Below the pieces are notes generated by a model. It was not told the origin of the DNA and ran no database searches. It was given only the letters and a program-made list of their open reading frames with translations. Below, piece after piece: positions 15,985 through 25,139 of a stretch of 39,267 bases of DNA. The DNA is taken from the NCBI RefSeq assembly GCF_018613795.1, contig NZ_JAGGPN010000069.1, forward strand, positions 1 through 39,267. The letters are read 5' to 3'. The position numbers were made by a program, and so were the translations under genes. The stretch comes from Arthrobacter sp. ISL-65 (GTDB lineage Bacteria; Actinomycetota; Actinomycetes; Actinomycetales; Micrococcaceae). How positions within the stretch are numbered: position 1 is the stretch's first letter; each line of letters starts with the position of its first letter.

Positions 15985-16236
15985 ATGAAGATTCCGAGGT
16001 CTGAACTTCCCGTCATCACGGCGGCTGTGAACACGGCCCCTGTGAAGGCGGTCCCCGACCAACCATCCGGGCCGGCCGCAGCGGCCGGTCCCCGCACAAC
16101 TGCGACAATTCCGGCCTCGCCCGTGCAAGGGCCGGCTGCCGCCGCCCCAAGCGGTGCCGGCGCGCGGACGCAAGGCGACGAGGTCGCCCCCGCTCCGGCG
16201 CGTGCGAGTATCGGCAACTGGCCCGATCCCATGTGA
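15985..16236 (+). CDS. Possible small Pro/Ala-rich protein
   Basis: An 83-codon frame starting MKIPRSELPV with GAGGG five bases before the ATG. The stop at 16234-16236 is followed 28 bases later by a good terminator, and the next gene starts only after it, which argues for a separate transcription unit. The product is low-complexity (Ala, Pro, Thr) with no recognisable domain, signal peptide or membrane helix, so it could be a chance frame. Confidence 0.35.
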   Translation: MKIPRSELPVITAAVNTAPVKAVPDQPSGPAAAAGPRTTATIPASPVQGPAAAAPSGAGARTQGDEVAPAPARASIGNWPDPM

Positions 16237-16263
16237 GCCGGGTCCAAGCAGGCACTGCACGCG

Positions 16264-16291
16264 GACGACGGCGGGAGACCCCGCCGTCGTC
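16264..16291 (+). terminator. Hairpin terminator, GACGACG family
   Basis: A perfect 12-bp stem (16264-16275 / 16280-16291) with an AGAC loop, followed by GTTCT. It precedes the DUF1992 gene and would end a transcript coming from the small frame at 15985. Confidence 0.8.
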
Positions 16292-16397
16292 GTTCTGGCC
16301 CGTACCTGCCCTTCCGCTCTCTGTCCAGAAACGGGTTCCCTTGACGCAACGCTCCGTTGAAGAGTCCGGCACGCGCCGGAATACTGGAAACGGGACA

Positions 16398-17033
16398 ATG
16401 TCCGGCGGCAGGGGCGGGGAAAAGGTGACGGGTTCAGCAGCAGGCGGCGGCTTCAGGCGGAAGGTGGAGCGCGCGGCCGAACTCCGCGCCCTCCGGTCCT
16501 CCGGCGGAACAGCGGCAGAGGACGCGGAGCTGTCCGCCGCGGAGGCGGAATTGCGGGAAAAGCGCCGGAAGGTTAGCGATGCGGCCCGGGCCGATTACCT
16601 GATCCGGGACGCGATGGCGCAGGGAAAGTTCGACAACCTGCAATATTCCGGCAAACCGATCCCCGGGCTGGGCGAAGGCTACGACCCCGACTGGTGGGTC
16701 AAGGGACTCATCCAGCGCGAGCACCTTAGCGGCCTGGGACCAAAGGCCATCCTGCTGCGCACCGAGGACGCGGAGCTGGATGCCACCTTGGACGGCCAGT
16801 ACACGGAAAAGCGGGTGCGCGACATGGTCGAGGACTTCAATGCCCGCGTCATCGACGCCCGCCGGCAGCTGCAGGGAGGGCCGCCCGTGGTAACGAACAC
16901 ACGTGACGCCGACGCCGAGGTGCAGCGGTGGCGCGAGCGTCGGGCGGCGGCGGCCGCGGCTGCGGCTGCACCGGAACCTCAAACGGAAGCCAAACCGCCG
17001 TGGTGGCGGCGCCTGCGCAACCGCTCCTCCTAA
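16398..17033 (+). CDS. DUF1992 (DnaJ homologue C28-type) protein
   Basis: A 211-residue soluble protein. The conserved domain is recognisable from IRDAMAQGKFDNLQYSGKPI and the following DPDWWVKGLIQRE, and the charged helices around it (about 20-60 and 130-190) look coiled-coil-like. DUF1992 is shared with the DNAJC28 family; its bacterial role is unknown. I start at the ATG at 16398 because an upstream frame extends back across the terminator at 16264. It ends in an Ala-rich tract and a basic Trp/Arg tail (WWRRLRNRSS). Confidence 0.85.
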   Translation: MSGGRGGEKVTGSAAGGGFRRKVERAAELRALRSSGGTAAEDAELSAAEAELREKRRKVSDAARADYLIRDAMAQGKFDNLQYSGKPIPGLGEGYDPDWWVKGLIQREHLSGLGPKAILLRTEDAELDATLDGQYTEKRVRDMVEDFNARVIDARRQLQGGPPVVTNTRDADAEVQRWRERRAAAAAAAAAPEPQTEAKPPWWRRLRNRSS

Positions 17034-17060
17034 AGCCACATCAGGTGGCACGATAAGGGA

Positions 17061-17903
17061 ATGGTGGCTGTTCTGCTGGGCTGGAACCCGGGTGTAGGCG
17101 ATACCTGGCCGGGCTATTCGCGGGTCGTGGATGAGCTGGGCGCTGCCGGCGTGCACCGGCGGGTGTGGCCCACCGGAACCGGAGCCCAGCCGGTGCCGGG
17201 AGCGGACGCGTGGCTCCTTTTGCATGGAAAGACAGGCGGCGGGCTCATTGGCCACGGCGTTGTCGCCTCCGCACCGTATCTTGCTGGCGCCACAACCTGC
17301 GTTGACGTGGACTTTGATGTGCTGCTGCCGCTTGGGGACCAGATTCCGGTGGACATCCTGGCCGCCCGTGCTCCGCTGACGGACTGGGCTGCTGCCGCGA
17401 CGGGCGCGTGCCAGCCGGTTCCGGAGGAGGAGGCACGCGCCATCCGGGAGCTTTGGGCCGAGTGCCGGCCGGCCGATGAGATCGATCCGGTCTTTCCGGT
17501 GCCCGGCACCCTGCCGCAGGACGCCCTGACCCGGGTGTGCGTGAACCGGTACGAACGCAACCCGTACGCGCGGCGCATCTGCCTGGCGCACCACGGAACC
17601 TCATGTGCCGTTTGCGGGTTTTCCTTTGAGGCCGAGTACGGCCCGGAGGGCGCAGGCTTCATCCATGTCCATCATCTGGTGCCCGCTGCCCAGCTGGGGC
17701 CGGGCTACGAGCTGGATCCTGTGGGGGACCTTGTTCCGCTGTGCCCCAACTGCCACGCCATGGCGCACCGGCGCCGGATCCCCTACACGGTGGCGGAACT
17801 CCGGGCCATGAGGTCCCGCGCGGGGTACATCAGCGGATCAGTCGTTTCCCAGCAGGAGATGGACGCCCAAGCCGATGCCCGCCGCATCCTGGGCAGCACC
17901 TGA
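17061..17903 (+). CDS. HNH endonuclease domain protein
   Basis: A 280-residue protein. The C-terminal half (about 160-250) is an HNH nuclease: CAVCGFSFEAEYG supplies the first zinc cysteines, IHVHHLVPAAQ the catalytic His pair, and LVPLCPNCHAMAHRR the Asn/His and second cysteine pair. The N-terminal half (about 1-150) is a region I do not recognise that may bind DNA or a partner. Similar proteins are called putative restriction endonucleases. No methyltransferase is nearby, so a classical restriction-modification role has no support here. AAGGGA abuts the ATG. Confidence 0.8.
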   Translation: MVAVLLGWNPGVGDTWPGYSRVVDELGAAGVHRRVWPTGTGAQPVPGADAWLLLHGKTGGGLIGHGVVASAPYLAGATTCVDVDFDVLLPLGDQIPVDILAARAPLTDWAAAATGACQPVPEEEARAIRELWAECRPADEIDPVFPVPGTLPQDALTRVCVNRYERNPYARRICLAHHGTSCAVCGFSFEAEYGPEGAGFIHVHHLVPAAQLGPGYELDPVGDLVPLCPNCHAMAHRRRIPYTVAELRAMRSRAGYISGSVVSQQEMDAQADARRILGST

Positions 17904-17930
17904 ACCGCGCGCCCGGCGGCAATGTCCTGG

Positions 17931-18254
17931 TCAGGGGGACCAGAGCCAGTCCCGATTGAAGTCGGGATGGTCACTGTAGGGGACCGCCAGCGCATTGAGC
18001 GACAGTGTGGTCCATTCCAAGGCCTGCGGAATCCACTCGGTCTCGTCGCCGAAGGGATCGCTCACGAGCGTGGCCAGGGCGGTCTGCCTGGCTGCCTCAA
18101 CGATGCGGATCAGGCGCCGCTTGGCTTCGCACTCCAGGAGCAGGCGGCGTTCGTACCACTTGCCCGATTCCGACGTCGTGCGGTCGGCGAGCAGCTTGCG
18201 CGCCACGGCCTCGTCTTCGGCAATGCGCGCGGACAGGAACTCCACAATGTCCAC
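17931..18254 (-). CDS. DUF6221 family protein
   Basis: A 107-residue protein that I recognise as DUF6221 (actinobacterial, function unknown): VDIVEFLSARIAEDEAVARK at the start, the ECEAKRRLIRIVE helix in the middle and YSDHPDFNRDW at the end. I chose the GTG at 18254 because it matches the family start and has TACTCT exactly six bases upstream, suggesting a leaderless transcript. Convergent with the HNH gene with 27 bases between. Confidence 0.75.
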   Translation of the reverse strand: MDIVEFLSARIAEDEAVARKLLADRTTSESGKWYERRLLLECEAKRRLIRIVEAARQTALATLVSDPFGDETEWIPQALEWTTLSLNALAVPYSDHPDFNRDWLWSP

Positions 18255-18260
18255 TGTCTG

Positions 18261-18266
18261 AGAGTA
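18261..18266 (-). promoter_or_regulatory. -10 element of the leaderless DUF6221 transcript
   Basis: TACTCT on the minus strand ends six bases before the GTG at 18254, with no Shine-Dalgarno sequence. The geometry is the same as for the gntR at 4503. Confidence 0.45.
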
Positions 18267-18293
18267 CGCCCGCCGCAATGCCGGCACACGGCG

Positions 18294-19249
18294 CTAGACG
18301 GCGGCGCGAAGATCCCCAGCGGGGCTGAGGTCCAAGGCGGTGCTGAGGTCTGCCGGGGACAGCGGCAGGTAGTAGGCGGAACGGTAGCGGGTGCGGTCAC
18401 CGGTCACCACCCAGGCCGATCCCTTCCGGACGCGAAAGCGCTTGGTCAGGACCGTCCGGTCGTGATGGATGAGGTGGTCCAGAACATCGGCCATGACATC
18501 CTCGTGCGTGCACATGACCATTCCTGTCCCGCGGGCCTGGGCCACGAGGTCCAGCGTTGCCGCCAGACCACCCCCGGTCAGGTGGTCTGAACGCTCCACT
18601 TCCAGGGCTTCCTGACGCGCAAGTTCGGCGACGGTTTCGACGCAGCGGTCCGAAGGTGCGGCGATTATGCGTTCGATTGCAAACATGGCCCCCAGCGAGG
18701 CCAGCGACCTGGCGGCTTGTTCGCCGGCCGGCGCCAGCGGCCGGCTGCCTGCTGCCGGGTCCCACTCGTCCCGTTTCGTCATTTCGGCCCCGCGGACCAG
18801 CAGCAGCATTTTTTCCCGCTCCGGAACGGGGCGGACGCCCAGCTCAAGCTGAAGCCGGCTGCCCAGGGCAATGATGGCGGGCCTGTCCCGCGGCTCGGTC
18901 ACCGTGCGCAAGGCTGCCGGCAGCGAAAGCCACCTGACGGCGTCGACCTCCTCATTGGCGGTGAAGCGGCCTGACTCCGCCGCCGCAGCCCAGTAACGGA
19001 TGGTCTTGATTCTGTGCTTGCTGTCCTCGTAGCGGATGCTGGGCAGTTCCGCGCCCAACCGGCAGTGCAGCCCCGTTTCCTCGCGCACCTCGCGTTCCGC
19101 GCATTCGCGGCCGGTTTCCCCCGGATCCGCCTTGCCTTTTGGGATGGACCAGTCACCGTGAGCAGGCCGGTGGATCAGGAGCACTTCAAGGGCGCCCTTT
19201 TTTCCGATCCGCCAGGGCAGTGCACCGTACGTGGGGGGCTTCGTCTTGC

Positions 19250-19253
<4 letters not shown>
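18294..19253 (-). CDS. Nudix hydrolase fused to a histidine-phosphatase-like domain (MutT1-like)
   Basis: A 319-residue two-domain protein with the layout of mycobacterial MutT1. The Nudix domain (1-135) has an intact box: GKADPGE, then REVREETGL around residues 40-62. The second half (about 145-300) resembles a histidine phosphatase, with APSDRCVET and the late MCTHEDVM motif. However, the first motif reads LLLVRGAEM where RHA/RHG is expected, so the nucleophilic His is a Gly (codon GGG near 18795). The Nudix half should still hydrolyse nucleoside di/triphosphates or dinucleotides; the second half is probably catalytically dead. The ATG overlaps the ABC transporter stop (ATGA), giving translational coupling. 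Confidence 0.88.
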
Positions 19254-21091
<1,838 letters not shown>

Positions 21092-21195
21092 CTCTTCCCC
21101 TAAGAACCGGGGCCGCGGGCATAGCCGAACGCTTGCGTTGGGCGATGCTCTCAGACCGGCCAGGATATCCCTGGTCCGCTTCACTATGTCCCATG

Positions 21196-21237
21196 GAGCT
21201 TTGGGAAAACCTGCCGGAGCTTGGGGAAAACCTGCTG
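21196..21237. repeat. 21-bp tandem direct repeat
   Basis: Two head-to-tail units, 21196-21216 and 21217-21237, differing at two of 21 positions and sharing GGGAAAACCTGC. They lie in the 262-bp divergent gap between the ABC transporter and the gene at 21354. An inverted repeat CCAGG-ATATC-CCTGG is at 21160-21174. Position suggests a regulatory site. Confidence 0.7.
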
Positions 21238-21353
21238 GGAGTCTGGAGCCCGACGGCGGGTCGCACCGTTTGGGGGGCTTACATCCGGGCTTTCACGGAC
21301 TACCGTTTGCAAGTAGAGGCAATTACAACCTGCCCGGCAGCAAAGGAGAACCG

Positions 21354-21713
21354 ATGGGTGACGTGTGGATCCGCACGATCAGCCATAGCCTGGTGCGGGC
21401 CGACAGGGTAACGGAGATCGCCGCGTCCCGCGGTTCGGTTCATGAGGAGCTCGGGTATTCGATCAAGGTGGTGGCCGAGGGCAAGGCCTATATCCTCATC
21501 GACAACAGCGACTTTGAGGGCACGGCGAACGCAAGGTTCGGGCATGCCAGCCGCATGCAGGCTGCACTGCTGCTCGCCATAGACGCGGCAAGCACTGCCG
21601 CCGCGGCCATGGTGATCAGTTACGAACAGCGCGGGGAGCGCTGGATCCTCACCCCGGCGTCGGACATTGCGGGCGTGTCTGTGCCAACCGCGCCGATGGC
21701 GGCCAGCACCTAG
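21354..21713 (+). CDS. Hypothetical protein
   Basis: A 119-residue soluble protein beginning MGDVWIRTISHSLVRADRV, with AAAGGAGAA just upstream of the ATG. The middle (VAEGKAYILIDNSD) alternates hydrophobic residues like a small beta sheet, followed by an Ala-rich helix and a SYEQRGERWIL strand. I recognise no named family. It is divergent from the ABC exporter and separated from it by the tandem repeat. Confidence 0.75.
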   Translation: MGDVWIRTISHSLVRADRVTEIAASRGSVHEELGYSIKVVAEGKAYILIDNSDFEGTANARFGHASRMQAALLLAIDAASTAAAAMVISYEQRGERWILTPASDIAGVSVPTAPMAAST

Positions 21714-21768
21714 ACGGGTACAGCGAGGTCGAATCGGCACCGTGCATGTTCTCGCACAGTGCCACGCA

Positions 21769-21990
21769 CTACCGTGCCACGCCGCTGACGTCCTCTGGGC
21801 CCACGAAGTCGCAGGAGCCGTGGTGGCGTTCGGGCAGGATGCAGATGCGGCCGGTGGCCAGGTGGACATTTCCGCAGCGGCCTGCCTGAGCCACGTCTTC
21901 GCGGATGTGCATGCTTCTTAGATCGGGCCGTTCCCCGTCGCGTACCGGCGAGTTGAAGGTTTCTGATGTGCCGTCGTCGGAATGGTTCAT
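21769..21990 (-). CDS. Small Cys/His-containing hypothetical protein
   Basis: A 73-residue frame starting MNHSDDGTSETFN with GAGGAG about ten bases upstream. The second half (CGNVHLATGRICILPERHHG, then SCDF) has spaced Cys and His residues that could bind a metal and look conserved rather than random. An in-frame start at 22032 would add 14 residues but lacks a site. No named family recognised. Confidence 0.55.
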   Translation of the reverse strand: MNHSDDGTSETFNSPVRDGERPDLRSMHIREDVAQAGRCGNVHLATGRICILPERHHGSCDFVGPEDVSGVAR

Positions 21991-22131
21991 GCCTAGCGAA
22001 CTCCTCGTCGAGTGGCTGCCCCCAAGACGCAAGGCCAGTCGTGCGGATCCAAGGTCTCCAGTCTCCCGCCCCGGGATTAACGGCGGGTTACGGGGCTGTT
22101 AGATCCGTTGGGCAACATTGTCCCCGCCGGG

Positions 22132-23997
22132 CTACCCCAGGAGATCGTCCACGTAGCACCACCGCCAGTCCTCACCCGGTTCGATGCTGCGCATGACCGG
22201 GTGGCCGGTGGCCTTGGCATGCCGGGAGGCGTGGGTGGCGGGCGAAGAATCACAGCAGGCCACGTTCCCGCACTCCAAGCACATCCGCAGGTGGACCGTG
22301 ACGGTACCTTCGCGGATGCAGGCGTCACAGAGTGCGTCGCGGGGAACCTCAGGATCGCGTGCGGCCTCGAGGTGCTCGCAGTCGCCTCCCGGTCTGGCGA
22401 CGGCGCCGGAGCCGGCAACGTCAGCCTCCTCGATGACGGCGTCAAGCATCGACTCTTCGACGTCGAGCCGCTCCAGGACGTTGCTCAGCACCTCGTGGGG
22501 GTAGTTTCCTCCGCTCCTGAGCTCAAGGACCTTCGCCCGCTCCGCCTCCAGCATGGCCAGCCGCAACTGGGCATAACGCTGGCTGGGAGTGGCCGCCTCC
22601 GCCGTCGGCCTGCCCAGACGTTCCCACGCTGCCAGCCCGCGCTCCAGCGTCCGCCGCTTGAGCATGGCCACCACCTCGGGCGGGTCATCGTCGGTCCGCA
22701 GTTCGTACAGCCGCTCCACTCCGGCCGCCGTGGCCTGCTGCGTCAGCGAGGCCTGGGCCAGCGCGTCCTCGCCTGCATCGGGTCCCTGCACGCGGAGCAG
22801 CCGCACCAAGGCAGGCAGCGTGAACCCCTGCAGCGCCAGGGTGCCGGCCACCACCACCATCGCCGCCAGGATCAGTACGGTCCGGTGCTCCAGGTCCTCG
22901 GGCAGCGTGAGGGCAGCGGCGAGCGTCACCACGCCGCGCATGCCGGCCCACGAGATGATGGCGGGGTACTGCCAGGGCGGCGAGGGGTCCTTCCGGGCCA
23001 CGGCCGGGATAAGCCTCGGCAGGTAGGTCGCCGGAAAAACCCAGACCGGCCGCAGCAGCAGCACGGCCAGCAGGATCACCGCGCAGCCCGCCCAGATTCT
23101 GGCAGTGCCCAGGGAGTCGTCCTGGACGCCCTCGATGATGGTCCGCACCTGCAGGCCGATGAGGAGGAACACCGAGTTTTCCAGCAGGAACTGCACCGTC
23201 TCCCAGTTGCTCCGCTGGCTCTGCCGGGCGGCCCCGTTGGGCATGGACGGGGCCTTGGTGCCCATGATCAGGCCAGTCACCACCACGGCCAGGACGCCCG
23301 ATGCGTGGATCGCCTCCGCCGGCAGGTACGCCACAAAGGGTGCCATCAGCGACGTCGAGGTATTGATGGCAACGTTGCGGATCCGCCGGCGCAGCTGGGT
23401 GAGGACGTAGGCCGCGGCGAGGCCCACCACCAGCCCGCCGCCGGCTGCCAGCAGGAATTCCGCGCCGAGCTCCACTACGGAAACCGTTCCGGAGATGGCG
23501 GCGATGGCGGCGCGAAGGCACACCAGGGCGGTGGCATCGTTGACCAGCGATTCGCCTTCCAGAATGCTGACAATTCTGCGTGGCATCCCTACCTTCCGTG
23601 CAATGGCAGTGGCGGCCACCGCATCAGGCGGCGCCACCACAGCGGCAAGCGCAATGGCCGCGGCGAGCGGTATCTCCGGGAACAGCCACCAGACCACCAG
23701 GCCTACGACGATGGTGCCAAAGATGACGTAGCCCACCGAGAGCAGCCCGATGGCCCGCCGGTTGGAGCGGAAGTCGAACAGCGAGGTCCGCAGGGCGGCG
23801 GCGTAAAGGAGGGGCGGCAACAGCCCCACGAGGACGAGTTCAGGGTTGAGGTCGACGCGGGGCACGAACGGGAGGAAGGAGCCGGCCACCCCGGAGAGCA
23901 CCAGAAGCAGCGGGACCGACACGTCAAGTTTGCGGCCCAGCGCGCTGACCGCGCAGACCACGGCGGCGAGCGCCAGCAACCCCAGGGCGACTTCCAT
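22132..23997 (-). CDS. Na+/H+ antiporter (CPA1) with C-terminal UBP-type zinc finger
   Basis: A 621-residue protein. Residues 1-410 form the 10-13 helix CPA1 antiporter core, with VAPPDAVAATAIARKVGMP and the ion-binding EGESLVNDATAL motif. A cytoplasmic helical region (about 420-530) follows. The last 80 residues are a UBP zinc finger: CEHLE, CDACIREG, MCLECGNVACC, HASRHAKATGHP and WCYVD provide the expected Cys/His ligands. In eukaryotes this domain binds the ubiquitin C-terminus; similar fingers occur in actinobacterial proteins without a clear partner. The role is probably Na+ or K+ efflux and pH balance, with the finger as a regulator. A 53-residue acidic protein is encoded just upstream on the same strand. 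Confidence 0.9.
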   Translation of the reverse strand: MEVALGLLALAAVVCAVSALGRKLDVSVPLLLVLSGVAGSFLPFVPRVDLNPELVLVGLLPPLLYAAALRTSLFDFRSNRRAIGLLSVGYVIFGTIVVGLVVWWLFPEIPLAAAIALAAVVAPPDAVAATAIARKVGMPRRIVSILEGESLVNDATALVCLRAAIAAISGTVSVVELGAEFLLAAGGGLVVGLAAAYVLTQLRRRIRNVAINTSTSLMAPFVAYLPAEAIHASGVLAVVVTGLIMGTKAPSMPNGAARQSQRSNWETVQFLLENSVFLLIGLQVRTIIEGVQDDSLGTARIWAGCAVILLAVLLLRPVWVFPATYLPRLIPAVARKDPSPPWQYPAIISWAGMRGVVTLAAALTLPEDLEHRTVLILAAMVVVAGTLALQGFTLPALVRLLRVQGPDAGEDALAQASLTQQATAAGVERLYELRTDDDPPEVVAMLKRRTLERGLAAWERLGRPTAEAATPSQRYAQLRLAMLEAERAKVLELRSGGNYPHEVLSNVLERLDVEESMLDAVIEEADVAGSGAVARPGGDCEHLEAARDPEVPRDALCDACIREGTVTVHLRMCLECGNVACCDSSPATHASRHAKATGHPVMRSIEPGEDWRWCYVDDLLG

Positions 23998-24050
23998 GCG
24001 GCTATTCTCTCAATCGCCGCGGACTGCCCGACGGCGGGCGGGGACTTCCG

Positions 24051-24212
24051 TCAGGATGTCTCCGCCGCCTTGGGCGCAGGTTCTGCGACGTCGTCAGCAC
24101 CTTCGGCTGGATCCTGCGAATGCATGCGGATGTCGGTCGGGTCTGCCGTTTCATCCCCTTCGGCGGGGGCCTCGCTGTGGATGCGCTGCAGCGACTCCGG
24201 GATCTCGCTCAT
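24051..24212 (-). CDS. Small acidic hypothetical protein upstream of the antiporter
   Basis: A 53-residue frame, MSEIPESLQRIHSEAPAEGD onward, ending PKAAETS. GAGGAG lies eight bases before the ATG. The product is rich in Glu, Asp, Ala and Pro, with no membrane helix or signal, and is probably disordered. Its stop is 53 bases before the antiporter start on the same strand, so the two are likely cotranscribed. No family recognised. Confidence 0.55.
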   Translation of the reverse strand: MSEIPESLQRIHSEAPAEGDETADPTDIRMHSQDPAEGADDVAEPAPKAAETS

Positions 24213-24445
24213 GACTGCCGCTCCTCTGTTGCGGTTGTGTGCTGGGGTATCGCTTAACGTTCATCTAGCTACCCCACCGGTCTGGCTGTCAAGAACCGGC
24301 CACGCGCTCTGGCCGGGGATGTTGTTCTGTGTTGAACTGTTGGAGTTTGCACCCCGAAATGCCCCCGCGGCTGCCAGCCGCAGCACTGCCTCTTTGCACC
24401 GTCGGCCCAGCCCGCTCATGCCGGCTGAGAGGAAGGAACACCACC

Positions 24446-25057
24446 ATGGCAACGCACAAGATCGGCTATTTCGTAGGGAGCCTGGCCAGCGGCTCCATCA
24501 ATCGGACCCTCTCCAAGGCCCTCATCAAGCTGGCGCCGGAGGACCTCGAGTTCACCGAGATCCTCATCAAGGACCTGCCACTGTACAGCTATGACTACGA
24601 CGCCGATTTCCCGCCGGAAGGACGAGCCCTCAAGGATGCCATCGAAGGCTCCGACGGCATCCTCTTCGTCTCCCCTGAATACAACCGCTCCATTCCCGGC
24701 GCGCTGAAGAACGCCATCGACTGGGGCTCCCGTCCCTGGGGCACCAACTCGTTCGCCCGCAAGCCCACCGGCATCATCGGCGCCTCGCCCGGGAGCATCG
24801 GCACAGCGGTGATGCAGTCCTCCATGCGCGCCGTGCTGAGTTTCCTCGACGCCCCCCAGCTCAATGCCCCCGAGGCCTACGTGAAGTTCAACCCGGACGT
24901 GTTCGCCAGCGACGGCGAGGTCAAGGATGAATCCACCGCGGCCTTCCTGCGCCACTACATGGAGGAGTACTGCGCCTTCGTCCAGCGTGTCCTTGCGGCC
25001 AATGCGCCCGGCCACATCGGCGATCCGGAACCCGACACCCAGAAGCTGTCCCGCTGA
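24446..25057 (+). CDS. NADPH-dependent FMN reductase
   Basis: A 203-residue flavodoxin-like reductase. GSLASGSINRTL binds the FMN phosphate, and SPEYNRSIPGALKNAIDW is the family signature near residues 75-92; GASPGSIGTA follows. Such enzymes reduce FMN, quinones, azo dyes or chromate with NAD(P)H. GGAAGGAA lies just upstream of the ATG at 24446. It is monocistronic, convergent with the carboxyltransferase gene. Confidence 0.9.
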   Translation: MATHKIGYFVGSLASGSINRTLSKALIKLAPEDLEFTEILIKDLPLYSYDYDADFPPEGRALKDAIEGSDGILFVSPEYNRSIPGALKNAIDWGSRPWGTNSFARKPTGIIGASPGSIGTAVMQSSMRAVLSFLDAPQLNAPEAYVKFNPDVFASDGEVKDESTAAFLRHYMEEYCAFVQRVLAANAPGHIGDPEPDTQKLSR

Positions 25058-25062
25058 CCGGC

Positions 25063-25139
25063 CCCTCGTCTTCCCGAACCCCCTCGTCCCTGAAACCCCC
25101 TCCCTCGTCCCGAAGACCCCCCTCCTCGCGAGGGAGGGG
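25063..25139. repeat. C-rich degenerate repeat tract with hairpin
   Basis: Between two convergent genes, four imperfect units of the form CCCCCTCGTCCCGAA follow one another and end in a stem CCCCTCCTCGCGAGGGAGGGG (25119-25139, broken at its centre). The minus strand is a run of G-tracts that could form a G-quadruplex. It may serve as a transcription stop for both genes. Confidence 0.6.

Noticed and set aside
15774..16004. Short plus-strand frame before the small Pro/Ala-rich gene
   Set aside because: No ribosome binding site, no conserved-looking sequence and it overlaps the better candidate at 15985.
17061..17903. HNH protein as part of a restriction-modification system
   Set aside because: No methyltransferase, specificity subunit or defence gene lies nearby; the neighbours are unrelated housekeeping genes.
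22108..24594. An 828-codon open frame on the plus strand
   Set aside because: It runs antisense to the antiporter gene in a frame kept open by GC-rich codon structure; the product is Gly/His/Arg/Gln-rich low-complexity sequence with no recognisable domain.
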